A DNA stretch of 64,000 nt from Paeniglutamicibacter sulfureus (lineage in GTDB: Bacteria > Actinomycetota > Actinomycetes > Actinomycetales > Micrococcaceae), in contig NZ_BAAAWO010000001.1 in NCBI RefSeq assembly GCF_039535115.1, positions 3,410,001-3,474,000 of the forward strand, given 5' to 3'. The translations under genes and the position numbers were made by a program. The notes beneath the pieces are model-generated. The model worked only from the letters and a program-made list of their open reading frames with translations, made no database searches and had not been told where the DNA came from. Positions 49,728 to 59,453 of the stretch are shown in pieces; the stretch's first letter is position 1; each line of letters opens with the position of its first letter.

Positions 49728-51227
49728 GTGAGCACCCCCACATGGAACCGACCCGCAGCGTCGGACAAGAGCATCCTGTCGCCCGAAGACGCCGAGCAAT
49801 TGGACATCATCTCCCTCGGCCGCCGGATCCGACACCTGCGCAAGGCCAAAGCCATGACCCTCGATGACCTGTCAGAGGCCGTGGGCACAGCGCCCAGCCA
49901 GCTGTCGCTGATGGAAAATGGCAAGCGCGAGCCAAAGCTCAGCATGCTCAAGTCGCTCGCCGCCATCTTCGGCGTCGGGTTGGACGAGCTGCTCGGTGCC
50001 GCACCTCCCACGCGGCGCGCGGCACTGGAAATCGAGCTGGAGCGCGCCCAGCGCGGACCGCTGTACCAGTCGCTGGGACTGCCCAAGGTGCGCATCTCCT
50101 CTCGGACGCCCATGGACGTGCTCGAATCCCTGGTCGGGTTGCAGGGGGAGCTGGAACGGCGGCTCAACGAGCAATCGGCCACCCCCGAGGAGGCGCGCCG
50201 CGCCAACGCGGAGCTGCGCGGCGAGATGAAGGCACGCAACAACTATTTTCCGGCGATCGAGAAGGAAGCCGCGGCCGTGCTCAAGGCCATTGGCCACACC
50301 ACCGGTCCGCTCTCACACCACCAGGTAGCCGACATCGCCGCGCACCTGGGCTTCTCCCTGCACAACGTCTCGGACCTGCCGCACTCCACCCGCTCGGTCA
50401 CCGACCTGAAGAACATGCGGGTCTACCTCACCCAGTCCCAGCGTTCGGAGCATTCCACGCGCTCGGTGCTGTTGCAGGCCTTCGGACACCACGTGCTGGG
50501 CCACGCCACCCCGTCCGACTACGCCGAGTTCCTGCGCCAACGCGTGGCCACCAACTACTTTGCGGCCTCCCTGATGATGCCGGAAAAGGCCACCGTGGAT
50601 TTCCTGCAACACGCCAAGAGCGCGCGCGAGCTCGCCGTCGAGGACATCCGGGACGCCTTTGCGGTCTCCTACGAGACCGCCGCCCACCGCTTCACCAACC
50701 TGGCCACCGAGCACCTGGGCATCACGGTGCACTTCCAGAAGGTGCACGAGTCCGGCATCATCCACAAGGCCTACGAGAACGACGGCGTGAACTTCCCGAT
50801 GGACCACATCGGTGCCATCGAGGGGCAGTCGGTGTGCAGGCACTGGACCAGCCGCGAGGTCTTCGACGTGGCCGACCAGTTCAGCGCCTACAACCAGTAC
50901 ACGGACACGACGGTCGGCACCTTCTGGTGCACCGCGCGGACCGAGCGTTCCAACACCGGGAAGTTCTCGCTGAGCATCGGGGTGCCCTACGTGCACGTGA
51001 AATGGTTCCGCGGGCGCGACACCACCGAGCGCTCCGTATCCACCTGCCCGGACGAGTCGTGCTGCCGCCGCCCGCCGCTGGAGCTGCAGCAGCAGTGGGC
51101 GGGCCAGGCCTGGCCCAGCGCGCGTGCCCAGACGCATCTGCTGGCGGCCATGCCGCAGGGTGCCTTCCCTGGCGTGGACGAGACCGAGGTGTATTCCTTC
51201 CTGGCGCAGCACTCGATGGACAAATAG
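49728..51227 (+). CDS. XRE/IrrE-type short-chain acyl regulator (ScfR/RamB-like)
   Basis: Regulator of 499 residues. Order: N-terminal XRE helix-turn-helix (LGRRIRHLRKAKAMTLDDLS to SQLSLMENGKREPKLSMLKS), coiled segment with Glu/Arg-rich helices, an IrrE/M78-type domain (LLQAFGHHVLGHATPSDYAE, carrying the H-x-x-x-H pattern) and the C-terminal short-chain fatty acyl regulator domain with CPDESCCRRPP. Proteins of this kind (RamB, PrpR) respond to acetate/propionate metabolism and control glyoxylate or methylcitrate genes. GTG 49728 is chosen as start. Target genes here are not evident; acetyl-phosphate use in the next operon is a possible link. Confidence 0.88.
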   Translation: MSTPTWNRPAASDKSILSPEDAEQLDIISLGRRIRHLRKAKAMTLDDLSEAVGTAPSQLSLMENGKREPKLSMLKSLAAIFGVGLDELLGAAPPTRRAALEIELERAQRGPLYQSLGLPKVRISSRTPMDVLESLVGLQGELERRLNEQSATPEEARRANAELRGEMKARNNYFPAIEKEAAAVLKAIGHTTGPLSHHQVADIAAHLGFSLHNVSDLPHSTRSVTDLKNMRVYLTQSQRSEHSTRSVLLQAFGHHVLGHATPSDYAEFLRQRVATNYFAASLMMPEKATVDFLQHAKSARELAVEDIRDAFAVSYETAAHRFTNLATEHLGITVHFQKVHESGIIHKAYENDGVNFPMDHIGAIEGQSVCRHWTSREVFDVADQFSAYNQYTDTTVGTFWCTARTERSNTGKFSLSIGVPYVHVKWFRGRDTTERSVSTCPDESCCRRPPLELQQQWAGQAWPSARAQTHLLAAMPQGAFPGVDETEVYSFLAQHSMDK

Positions 51228-51334
51228 TGCGCCGCGTCACAGGTGCGTCATTCTTTCCGCCCTGAACCGCGAACTGGTAGGCATAAGGGGGAAAACCCGA
51301 ATCTACTCCCAATGAAGGGGGGGAAGCCCACGCC

Positions 51335-52231
51335 ATGAGGTATGTCGTTGGCTGCACCGAGGACAAGCGCGGCCGCGAGGCAATCTCCCTGGCACTGGCG
51401 CTGTCCAGGTCGTTGGCGGCTCCCACGCATGCCGAGATCGATCTGGTCCACATCCTCCCCGGCGTCCCGCCGGCCGCTGCAGCCACCCGCAGCGAACGCG
51501 TCTACCAGGAGTTCCTGGAGCAGGCAGCCCAAAAATGGATGGACCGGGCGCTGGCGCTGGTGCCCTCGAGCATGGTGGCGCGGACCCACATTCGTTTTGC
51601 CGCATCGATGGCCGAAGGGCTGCTCGAGGCGGTGTCGGCGTTCAAGGCGGACCTGGTGGTGGTGGGAGCAGCGAGCACCGGGCCGCTGCGCCGGTTCACC
51701 GTGGGCTCCGTGGCCAACGCCCTGCTACATTCCTCCCCGGTCCCGGTGGCGCTGGCACCCTCGGGCTACCTCCCGCCGCGGGAAATCACCCGCATCACCT
51801 GTGCGCTGGGCACCCGCAACGGGGCCGATTCGGTCCTGGAGGCCGCGGTGGATTCCGCCGCAGTCCGCCACGTTCCGCTGCGGCTGATCTCGCTGGTGGC
51901 CATGGACGGCGAAAAGCACCACGGCGACCGGATCGATGCGGCGCGCGAGCACGCCCGGCAGACCCTCGAGACGGCCATCGCGGGGGTGCGGAACCGGACG
52001 ATTGTCACCGCCGACGTCGCCCAGGGCCGCTCGACAGAGGCCGCGGTGGATGCCCTTGACTGGGACGAGTCAGAAATCGTCCTGCTCGGCTCCAGCCGCC
52101 TGGCGGAGCGGAGCCGGATCTTCCTGGGGTCCACCGCGAACAAGATGCTGCGTGCCCTGCCGGTGCCCATTGTGGTCATCCCGCGTTTCTACGTCCCGGT
52201 CCCTGCGGGCGCCAACCATGGCCACGTCTAG
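51335..52231 (+). CDS. Universal stress protein, two UspA domains
   Basis: Cytosolic protein of 298 residues with two tandem UspA folds. Domain 1 ends with the nucleotide-binding pattern LVVVGAASTGPLRRFTVGSV (G-x2-G-x9-G-S-type), domain 2 with IVLLGSSRLAERSRIFLGST. A GGGGGG-rich ribosome site precedes ATG 51335. It overlaps the MocR-type gene by 14 bp and so heads the operon. UspA genes are often joined to transport and dissimilation operons for small organic solutes, where they may sense energy state. Confidence 0.88.
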   Translation: MRYVVGCTEDKRGREAISLALALSRSLAAPTHAEIDLVHILPGVPPAAAATRSERVYQEFLEQAAQKWMDRALALVPSSMVARTHIRFAASMAEGLLEAVSAFKADLVVVGAASTGPLRRFTVGSVANALLHSSPVPVALAPSGYLPPREITRITCALGTRNGADSVLEAAVDSAAVRHVPLRLISLVAMDGEKHHGDRIDAAREHARQTLETAIAGVRNRTIVTADVAQGRSTEAAVDALDWDESEIVLLGSSRLAERSRIFLGSTANKMLRALPVPIVVIPRFYVPVPAGANHGHV

Positions 52232-53834
52232 GAACCCGCGCCCCGCCAACCCCGCAGACCTGCCGGAACCCCGCGAAGGGGTCAGGGCTCCGATCGCGGT
52301 GTCGTCCGGGTCGGGGGAGCCGCTGTACCGGCAGCTGAGGCAGGCGCTGGAGCACCAGATCCTCGTGGGCACCCTGGTGCCGGAGCAGCCCCTGCCCTCG
52401 TCGCGCGAGATGGCCCGGGAGCTCGGGCTCTCGCGCAACACCGTCAATGCTGCCTACCAGGAGCTGCTGGCCTCGGGCATGATCGAGTCCCGGTCGCGCC
52501 GCGGCTACTTCATCAACACCCAGATGCTGCGCAACCGCGAGCTCGGCCGCGCCGCCGCCACGGCGGAGGGGTCGGCCGTCGACTGGTCCCGGCACATCCG
52601 CCCGCGCGAGGATGCCGGGATGCCGGAGATCACCAAGGTCCGCAACTGGTCGAGCCACCCGTACCCGTTCGTGGCCGGGCAGGTCGACGAGCGCGACTTC
52701 CCGCGCCTTGCCTGGTCCCGGGCACTGCGCGACGCCATGGACGCACCACACCTCTTCTACTCGCTGCGCGACTCGGTGGACGAGGACGACCCGTACCTTC
52801 TCGAGGTGCTGTGCAAGAGAGTCCTCCCGGCCCGCGGCATCCAGGCCCGGCCGGAAAACATCCTCATCACCGCCGGCTCCCAACAGGGGCTGGACCTTCT
52901 GGCGCAGACCATGATGGGCCGCGACACCGTGGTCGGGGTGGAGAACCCCGGGTATGTCGATGCCCGGCACACCTTCGCGCGCACCGGTGCCACGCTGCGT
53001 CCGTTGGAAGTCGACGAACACGGCCTGGTGCCACCCGCGGACTTCGGGGACCTTGACCTGCTCTATCTCACCCCCAGCCACCACAGCCCCACCAACGTCA
53101 CCCTCTCGGGCAGCCGCCGCCAGCAAATCCTCGCGAGCACCCGCGACGCGGGGGCACTGATCATCGAGGACGACTACGATTCCGAGTTTCGCTACCGCGG
53201 CAAGCCCACCCCGGCGCTGAAGGCGCTGCCGAATTCCGGGCACGTCATCTACCTCGGATCCTTCACCAAGTTCCTGGCCCCGGGGCTGCGCATGGGCTAC
53301 CTGGTGGCCGAGGCGGAGCTGATCACCGAATTGCGGAACCAGCGGCGCTACAAGATCCGGCACATCCCCGGCCACCCCCAGCGCGCCATGGCGCTGCTGA
53401 TCGAATCGGGCCAGTACCACCGCACCATTTCGCGGCGCCGCACCCAATTGCAGCGCAAGTGGCAGGTGCTCACCGAGGCGCTGGAGGAATTCGTGCCCTT
53501 CAAGGTCGTTGCGCCTCCGGGCGGGGTCAGCGTCTGGATCACCGGCCCGGCGGACCTGGACTGCGTGGAATTGGCGGCCGAGGCGCTGAAGGCAGGAATC
53601 GTCATCGAGCGCGGGGACGTTTTTTACGATGATCCAGGAGCCAACCGGAACCACTTCCGCCTGGGATTCGCCGCCATCAAGCTCGAGGCCATCCGACCGG
53701 GCATCAGGGAACTGGGCCGCGTCATTGCAGGGCTTGCCGGGCGGCAGGGCGAGGCCCCTTCACATCCTGTGGACCCATTGAACCCTGCCCGATCTGGATC
53801 TGTGCCGAACGGCGCACCTGCAGAACAGTTGTAG
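52218..53834 (+). CDS. MocR-family regulator (TauR/PdxR-like)
   Basis: Fusion of a GntR winged helix with a class I aminotransferase-like domain, 538 residues. HTH: LPSSREMARELGLSRNTVNA with AAYQELLASGMIESRSRRGY as wing. Aminotransferase part: ENILITAGSQQGLDLLAQTM, LYLTPSHHSPTNVTLS, IIEDDYDSEFRY and the PLP lysine in LGSFTKFLAPGLRMGY. MocR proteins bind PLP or PLP adducts of an amine/amino acid and activate neighbouring genes; TauR (taurine), GabR (GABA) and PdxR are characterised examples. Being followed by an aminotransferase and phosphate acetyltransferase favours a TauR-like role. ATG 52218 overlaps the previous gene. Confidence 0.88.
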   Translation: MATSRNPRPANPADLPEPREGVRAPIAVSSGSGEPLYRQLRQALEHQILVGTLVPEQPLPSSREMARELGLSRNTVNAAYQELLASGMIESRSRRGYFINTQMLRNRELGRAAATAEGSAVDWSRHIRPREDAGMPEITKVRNWSSHPYPFVAGQVDERDFPRLAWSRALRDAMDAPHLFYSLRDSVDEDDPYLLEVLCKRVLPARGIQARPENILITAGSQQGLDLLAQTMMGRDTVVGVENPGYVDARHTFARTGATLRPLEVDEHGLVPPADFGDLDLLYLTPSHHSPTNVTLSGSRRQQILASTRDAGALIIEDDYDSEFRYRGKPTPALKALPNSGHVIYLGSFTKFLAPGLRMGYLVAEAELITELRNQRRYKIRHIPGHPQRAMALLIESGQYHRTISRRRTQLQRKWQVLTEALEEFVPFKVVAPPGGVSVWITGPADLDCVELAAEALKAGIVIERGDVFYDDPGANRNHFRLGFAAIKLEAIRPGIRELGRVIAGLAGRQGEAPSHPVDPLNPARSGSVPNGAPAEQL

Positions 53835-53909
53835 GTAGCGCGGGCATGTTGCCGCCCGCCGCCCCCTGCCCGCGCACCGGCGCACCCCACCAACGACAAG
53901 GACGTCGCA

Positions 53910-55091
53910 ATGAATCCCTTCAGCACGCTCGAAAACAACCAGGCCCCCGGGCCGCAGACAGCCCTCGGCGCGGTGCCGCAGCGGGCAGCCTTCATCGAAA
54001 CGGCGGCCATCTCCGCCAACGTGCGGGCGCTGCGGAAGGTCGCCGCCGGCGTCCGGCTGCTGGCGGTGCTCAAGGCCGACGGCTACGGACACGGCATCGT
54101 GCCCGCCGCCCGCGCAGCCCTCGAAGGCGGAGCCGACTACCTGGGCACCGCCGTGCTCGAGGAGGCCTTCGCGGTGCGGGAAGCCGGGATCGACGCCCCG
54201 CTCTTCTCCTGGCTGGCGGCGCCCGGCGCACCCTACGCCCGGGCCATCGCCGAGGACATCGAGCTTGCCGCGTATTCGGTGGGGCAATTGCGGGAGATCG
54301 CTGACGCCGGAACCGGGGCCGGCGGCGTTCCCCGGATCCACCTGAAGATCGACACCGGGATGTGGCGCGGCGGGGCAACGCCCGCCGACTGGCCGGCATT
54401 GTGCACAGCGGCCCGGGAGCTGGAAGCCGCCGGACGGATCCGGGTGGTGGGAGTCTGGTCCCACCTGGCCTGCGCCGATGAACCGGGGCACCCTTCGGTG
54501 GCTGCGCAACTGCAGGTCTTCAGGCACGCCATCGACACGGCCAGGTCCCTGGGGCTGGACCCCGCGCTGTGCCACATCGCCAACTCCGCAGCGACCCTCG
54601 CCACCCCGGAGGCGCACTTCGACATGGTCCGCACCGGGATCGCCGTCTACGGGGTGAACCCGCTCCCCGAATCCGAACGCATCCACTGCCCCCGGTTGCG
54701 GCCGGCCATGTCCCTGGGCGCTGCCGTTGTGCAGACCAAGCGCGCCCCGGCCGGCGCCGGGATCTCCTACGGCCACACCGAATCCACGCAAGGGGAGACC
54801 ACGCTGGCAGTCGTTCCGCTGGGCTACGCCGACGGCGTCTTCCGCAGCGCCAGCTCGGTGGGTCCCGTCCAGGTCGGTGGCGTGCGCTACCGCGTCCTGG
54901 GCCGGGTCTGCATGGACCAATTCGTCATCGACGTGGGCGACGACGACGTCTCGGCCGGGGACGCGGCGCTGCTCTTTGGCCCCGGGGATGCCGGGGAGCC
55001 GCACGTCGAGAAGTGGGCGGAGGCCTCCGGCACCATTCCGTACGAGATCCTGACCCGCGTGGGGACCAGAGTGCCGCGGATCTACGTGTAG
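53910..55091 (+). CDS. alr: Alanine racemase
   Basis: PLP enzyme of 393 residues interconverting L- and D-alanine. Lys55 in VLKADGYGHG and Tyr287 in GISYGHT are the two catalytic bases; the C-terminal beta domain has GRVCMDQFVIDVGDDDVSAG. An N-terminal extension of about 20 residues precedes the usual start. It is placed in a catabolic operon between a MocR-type regulator and an aminotransferase, so it more likely handles alanine formed by the aminotransferase than cell-wall supply. ATG 53910 has AAGGACGTC upstream. Confidence 0.9.
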   Translation: MNPFSTLENNQAPGPQTALGAVPQRAAFIETAAISANVRALRKVAAGVRLLAVLKADGYGHGIVPAARAALEGGADYLGTAVLEEAFAVREAGIDAPLFSWLAAPGAPYARAIAEDIELAAYSVGQLREIADAGTGAGGVPRIHLKIDTGMWRGGATPADWPALCTAARELEAAGRIRVVGVWSHLACADEPGHPSVAAQLQVFRHAIDTARSLGLDPALCHIANSAATLATPEAHFDMVRTGIAVYGVNPLPESERIHCPRLRPAMSLGAAVVQTKRAPAGAGISYGHTESTQGETTLAVVPLGYADGVFRSASSVGPVQVGGVRYRVLGRVCMDQFVIDVGDDDVSAGDAALLFGPGDAGEPHVEKWAEASGTIPYEILTRVGTRVPRIYV

Positions 55092-55257
55092 CCCCAACCT
55101 CTGGTACCTAAAAAGGGAAGCCGATTTGGGTCTGGGAAAGGGCCCAGCATGGGGGCAGAGTGATACACACCACACGGCAACGTCGGGTGGCGCGGGGATC
55201 CCCGGGGCAAGGAAGCGCCCGCGGACCCGACAGGAAAACCTTGAATGGAGGGGTCTC

Positions 55258-56652
55258 GTGACCAACTCAGATATCCGCAATCGTGCTCAGCGGCATCTCT
55301 ACCCGCACTTCACCACAGGCCAGGTGTGGAACGACCCGAACCTGCCCATCATCACCCGGGGCGAGGGAAGCTACCTTTTTGACGAGGACGGCAACAAGTT
55401 CCTCGACGGACTGGCAGGGCTCTTCTGCGCCAACATCGGCCACGGCCGCCAGGACATTCCCAAGGCCGCGTACGAGCAGATGTCGCGCTTGGCCTACTGG
55501 ACCAACTGGGGCTCGGCCCACCCGGCGGCCGTGGATGCCGCCACGCTCATCGCCGGGCTGGCCCCGGGGGACCTCGACGTCGTCTTCTTCGTGAACTCCG
55601 GTTCCGAGGCCGTCGAGTCGGCCATCAAGTTTGCCCGGCAGTACCACCGCGGGCAGGGCGAACCCGAGCGCACCAAGATCATCGCCCGCAACATGGCCTA
55701 CCACGGCACCACCCTTGGCGCCCTGGCCGTCACCGGGATCCCCGCCTACAAGGAGGCCTTCGGCACCCTGATGCCCGGCGTCTTCCACGTCCCGAACACC
55801 TTGGGAGAGGTCATCCCGGAAGGCGGATCCGCCGCGGACCTGCCCTCGATCCAGGCGATCCGCGAGGTCATCGCCCGCGAAGGCGCCCACACCATCGCCG
55901 CGCTCTTTGCCGAGCCGGTGCAGAACTCCCGCGGCGCACTGGTCCCGCCGGCCGGCTACTGGCAGGAACTGCGCTCCATCTGCGACGAGCACGGCATCCT
56001 GCTGGTCGCCGACGAGGTCATCACCGGCTTCGGCCGCCTCGGCGAATGGTTCGGCAGCATCAAGTACGACGTGGTCCCGGACCTGATCACCTTCGCCAAG
56101 GGCTCCACCTCCGGCTACGCGCCGCTGGGCGGGGTCATTATCCGCAAACCGCTGGCCGACGCCATGCTCTCCTCGCCATTGGCGGGCATCTTTACCCACG
56201 GCGCCACCTGGGGAGGCCACCCGGTCTCCACCGCGGTGGCGGTGGCCAACATGACCGCGCTCAAGGAAGAAGGCATCGTGGGCAACGTCCGGAGCCTGGA
56301 ACCGTACTTCCAGAACGGACTGGACAAGATCGTCTCGGCGCACACCAGCATCAAGGAATACCGCGGGACCGGATTCTTCTACGCCATCGAGCTCACCGGC
56401 AACCGGGAAACCGGACGCGAGCTCACGGCCGAGGAATCCAAGGACCTGCTGACCAGGGTAATGCCCAAGGCCATGCGCGAGGTCAACCTGATCACCCGCC
56501 CGGACAACCGCGGCGCCACCATGCTGGTGCTCTCCCCGCCCCTGGTCGCCGACCAGGACGTGCTCGATGACTTGCTGGACAAGGTCCACCACGTGATGAG
56601 TGCCGCCGACAGCTACCTCAAGTCGCCGGCCGTCACCCTGGCCGCGGTCTAG
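55258..56652 (+). CDS. Class III aminotransferase, taurine:pyruvate-like
   Basis: PLP aminotransferase of 464 residues of the omega-amine/pyruvate group. PLP pattern: SGSEAVESA (114-122), ADEVITGFGR with Asp252, and Lys281 in ITFAKGSTSGYAPLGG. The DGLAGLFCANIGHGR and AYWTNWGSAHPAAVDAA segments resemble taurine:pyruvate aminotransferase (Tpa) and related omega-transaminases, which give L-alanine as co-product. GTG 55258 follows TGGAGGGG; the 166 bp before it have a CTGGTACCTAAA near 55100 that vaguely recalls TauR half-sites. Context (phosphate acetyltransferase and YeiH exporter downstream) supports taurine or a similar C2 amine; substrate not proven. Confidence 0.85.
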   Translation: MTNSDIRNRAQRHLYPHFTTGQVWNDPNLPIITRGEGSYLFDEDGNKFLDGLAGLFCANIGHGRQDIPKAAYEQMSRLAYWTNWGSAHPAAVDAATLIAGLAPGDLDVVFFVNSGSEAVESAIKFARQYHRGQGEPERTKIIARNMAYHGTTLGALAVTGIPAYKEAFGTLMPGVFHVPNTLGEVIPEGGSAADLPSIQAIREVIAREGAHTIAALFAEPVQNSRGALVPPAGYWQELRSICDEHGILLVADEVITGFGRLGEWFGSIKYDVVPDLITFAKGSTSGYAPLGGVIIRKPLADAMLSSPLAGIFTHGATWGGHPVSTAVAVANMTALKEEGIVGNVRSLEPYFQNGLDKIVSAHTSIKEYRGTGFFYAIELTGNRETGRELTAEESKDLLTRVMPKAMREVNLITRPDNRGATMLVLSPPLVADQDVLDDLLDKVHHVMSAADSYLKSPAVTLAAV

Positions 56653-56676
56653 CGGGCAATGGGAGGAAACCGTCCC

Positions 56677-57690
56677 ATGGCCATCGCAACGGTGAGACCC
56701 CCGGGTGTCGACGAAAAAATCCTGGCCCGATTCCTGGCAGGCCCGGACCAAGGTTCCCGCGGACCAGTCATCCTTGCCGACGGGCACGATCCTCGGGCCA
56801 TTGCCGCGGCCGGGGTGCTGGGCGAGATCGGCGTCGAGACCATCCTGGTGGGGGAGCGCGAGTGCATCAAGGCGATGGCGCTCGCCGAAGGCGTCACGCT
56901 CACCGACGCCACCACCGTCCTGTGCGTGGCCGAGCTGCGCGACAGTGCCGCCGGGACGCTCCTGGCCGGCAAGGTCGCCGGCCTCGGCCCCGCCAAGACA
57001 GCGGGGTGGATGGATGACCCGTTGTTCCTGGCGGTCGCGGCGGTTCCGGCGGGGCTGGCCTCGGCCGTCGTCGCCGGGGCCACCCGGCCCACCGCCGACG
57101 TGCTGAGAGCGGCACTGCGCGTGGTGGGCACGGACCCGGGTGCCGGCAGCATTTCCTCCTCCTTCCTGATGCGGCTGGCCGACGGGCGCTATGTGGGATA
57201 CGGCGACTGCGCCGTCATCCCGACGCCCGACGCCACCCAATTGGCGCACATCGCCCGCGCCACGGCACGGACCTTCGCCATCCTCACCGGCGAAGAACCG
57301 GCCGTCGCCATGCTCTCCTTTTCCACCGCCGGATCCGCGGAGCACGAAAGCATTTCCACGGTCCGCGCGGCAACCGCCCTGGCCCTGGCGGCCGAGCCAA
57401 CACTGAGCATCGACGGGGAACTGCAATTCGACGCCGCATTGCTCGAATCGGTGGCCGCGTCCAAGGCCCCGGGCTCAACGGTGGCCGGACACGCAAATGT
57501 CTTCATCTTTCCCAACCTGGCGGCCGGAAACATCGGGTACAAGATCACCCAAAGGCTCGCCGGTGCCCAGGCCTACGGGCCAATCCTGCAGGGGCTGGCC
57601 GCGCCGGTCAACGACCTCTCCCGCGGCGCAAGCGTCGCGGACATCGTCAACGTTTCACTCATCAGCATGTTGCAATCCCAGAAATCTTGA
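56677..57690 (+). CDS. pta: Phosphate acetyltransferase (short, Xsc-pathway type)
   Basis: PTA_PTB-fold enzyme of about 337 residues converting acetyl phosphate to acetyl-CoA (short form without the regulatory N-domain of housekeeping Pta). Motifs: VILADGHDPRAIAAAGVLGE, RPTADVLRAALRVVG, SFSTAGSAEHES and NVFIFPNLAAGNIGYKITQR with LAGAQAYGPILQGL. Short Pta genes typically sit with xsc in taurine or sulfoacetate operons, because Xsc releases acetyl phosphate. ATG 56677 has GGGAGGAAA at 10 bp; an in-frame ATG at 56659 is the alternative. It follows the aminotransferase by 24 bp. Confidence 0.88.
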   Translation: MAIATVRPPGVDEKILARFLAGPDQGSRGPVILADGHDPRAIAAAGVLGEIGVETILVGERECIKAMALAEGVTLTDATTVLCVAELRDSAAGTLLAGKVAGLGPAKTAGWMDDPLFLAVAAVPAGLASAVVAGATRPTADVLRAALRVVGTDPGAGSISSSFLMRLADGRYVGYGDCAVIPTPDATQLAHIARATARTFAILTGEEPAVAMLSFSTAGSAEHESISTVRAATALALAAEPTLSIDGELQFDAALLESVAASKAPGSTVAGHANVFIFPNLAAGNIGYKITQRLAGAQAYGPILQGLAAPVNDLSRGASVADIVNVSLISMLQSQKS

Positions 57691-57770
57691 TCCACCGGTC
57701 CCGCCCCTGCCGGGGCGGCCGGTCTTCGCAAGCGGTGGCATCGCCGCCACCACCCGAGAACGAGGTTAAA

Positions 57771-59327
57771 ATGAAAGCCACAACAGACAAGACGGTGGTT
57801 ACTCCCATGGCATCGGCATCGGCAGGTCCGGACAACGGCCAGCCCGAGCGCATGGAAAAAACACTCAAGGCCCACTGGGTCTGGGCCATTGCCCTGGGCT
57901 CCGCCGTGGGTTGGGGTGCATTCATCCTCCCCACCGACTGGCTGGCCATGGGAGGACCGCTCGGAGCGGTCTCCGGCTTCCTGATCGGTGGCGCACTGAT
58001 GGTGCTCATTGCCGTCAGCTACGGGTTCCTGATCAAGTCATTTCCCGTCTCCGGCGGCGAGTTGGCCTTCGCCCTGGTCGGCTTCGGACGGACCCACGCC
58101 TTCTTCTGCGGCTGGTTCCTGACCCTTGGCTACACCTGCATCGTGGCCCTTAACGCCTCGGCGCTGGCCCTGCTCTTCCGCAAGCTCATGCCGGACGTGG
58201 TCCAACAGGGATACCTATACACCGTGGCAGGTTTCGACGTGTACATCGTCGAGGTGCTCATCTCCATGGTCGCCCTGGCGGTTTTCGCCTACCTCAACAT
58301 CCGCGGCACCGCCCTCTCCGGCCGCATCCAGTTCATCGCCTGCGTCATCATGCTCGTCGCCGTGGCCTGCATCCTGGTGGCGGTCATCGCCAGCCCGCAG
58401 GTCCTCTTCTCCAACGCGCTTCCGGCCTTTCCGGAGGGCGTGAACCCGGTCGCCGCGATCGCCGCGATTGTCGCCATCGCACCCTGGGCCTTCATCGGTT
58501 TCGACAACGTGCCGCAGGCGGCAGAGGAATTCGATTTCCCGCCGGCCAAGGCCATGAAGCTGATCGTGCTGGCACTTCTGGCCGCAGCCCTGCTCTACGC
58601 GGCCATGATCGCCGCCGTCGCCATGGCCGCCCCGTGGGAGGCCCTCGTTGCCGGCGACTCGGCCTGGGGCACCGCGGACGCATTGACCGGCGTGCTGGGC
58701 GGATCCGGCCTGCTGCTGCTGACCATCGGCATCACCATGGGAGTGAGCACCGGCCTGAACGGCTTCTACGTCTCGGCCAGCCGCATCCTGCTGGGCATGG
58801 GCCGGGCGCAGATGGTCCCGAAGATGTTCGCCCGCCTGCACCCCAAGTACAAGACCCCATACGTCGGCGTCATCTTCGTCGGGGCCGTCTGCCTGATCAG
58901 CCCGTGGTTCGGCCGCGCGGCACTGACCTGGGTCGTTGACATGTCCGCGGTGGGCGTGACGGTTGCCTACCTCTACACCTGCCTGTGCGCGTTCAAGATC
59001 TTCCGCCCGACCAACTCCATCGAGTGCCCCGGAGACCTCGAGGGCACCCGCTCCACCTCCAAGAAGGTGCTCAGCGCGCTGGGCGCCGTGACGGCCCTGG
59101 TCTTCATGGGGCTGCTGCTGATCCCGGGTTCCCCGGGCGTGCTGGGCAAGGAATCCATGACGGCGCTGGTCGTCTGGACCTTGCTGGGCGTCGTATTCTT
59201 CCTGATGCGCCGTAGGCACAACAAGACCCTGACCGACGAACAGGTCGACATCCTGGTCCTGGGTGCCCCGCGCCCGGAAGGCACCAAACTGAAGTCCGGC
59301 ACCCCGGCCGTGACGCCCGGAGCCTGA
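57771..59327 (+). CDS. APC-family amino-acid/amine permease
   Basis: Permease of 518 residues with 12 hydrophobic helices; first helix WVWAIALGSAVGWGAFILPT has the APC-family G-S/A-x-G motif, and SFPVSGGELAFALVGFGRTH follows at the TM2-3 region. NGFYVSASRILLGMGRAQMV lies near TM8. Position between pta and the exporter suggests it brings in the amine that the aminotransferase consumes (taurine-like or another amino acid). Start ATG 57771, with GAGG six bases upstream; the frame before it is noise. Confidence 0.86.
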   Translation: MKATTDKTVVTPMASASAGPDNGQPERMEKTLKAHWVWAIALGSAVGWGAFILPTDWLAMGGPLGAVSGFLIGGALMVLIAVSYGFLIKSFPVSGGELAFALVGFGRTHAFFCGWFLTLGYTCIVALNASALALLFRKLMPDVVQQGYLYTVAGFDVYIVEVLISMVALAVFAYLNIRGTALSGRIQFIACVIMLVAVACILVAVIASPQVLFSNALPAFPEGVNPVAAIAAIVAIAPWAFIGFDNVPQAAEEFDFPPAKAMKLIVLALLAAALLYAAMIAAVAMAAPWEALVAGDSAWGTADALTGVLGGSGLLLLTIGITMGVSTGLNGFYVSASRILLGMGRAQMVPKMFARLHPKYKTPYVGVIFVGAVCLISPWFGRAALTWVVDMSAVGVTVAYLYTCLCAFKIFRPTNSIECPGDLEGTRSTSKKVLSALGAVTALVFMGLLLIPGSPGVLGKESMTALVVWTLLGVVFFLMRRRHNKTLTDEQVDILVLGAPRPEGTKLKSGTPAVTPGA

Positions 59328-59365
59328 TTAGCAGGCAGAATTGTCAACGTACCCACCACATTGAT

Positions 59366-59423
59366 CGTGGTGCGTCCGCAGCCCCCGACGGGAGAATCCC
59401 CTGGTGCGTGCGGCCGCACCACG
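59366..59423 (+). promoter_or_regulatory. Long-loop inverted repeat before the exporter gene
   Basis: Perfect 9-bp arms CGTGGTGCG (59366-59374) and CGCACCACG (59415-59423) separated by 40 bases that contain a smaller GGGA/TCCC hairpin. It occupies nearly the whole gap between permease stop and exporter start. It could be a partial terminator/processing site or an attenuator; no T-run follows. Confidence 0.4.
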
Positions 59424-59453
59424 CCAATGTCATTCTTCGAAGGAGCCACCTTC

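Noticed and set aside
51936..52217. Upstream extension of the MocR-type gene inside the universal stress protein gene
   Set aside because: Lies in another frame of a real gene; ATG 52218 starts right before the GntR-type domain.
55267..57426. 719-codon minus-strand open frame opposite the aminotransferase and pta
   Set aside because: Complementary-strand artefact of biased codons; low-complexity Gly/Asp/Val-rich product.
57771..59327. Reading the APC permease as a riboswitch-linked glycine carrier
   Set aside because: No aptamer-like sequence precedes it; its operon context points to an amine/sulfonate pathway instead.
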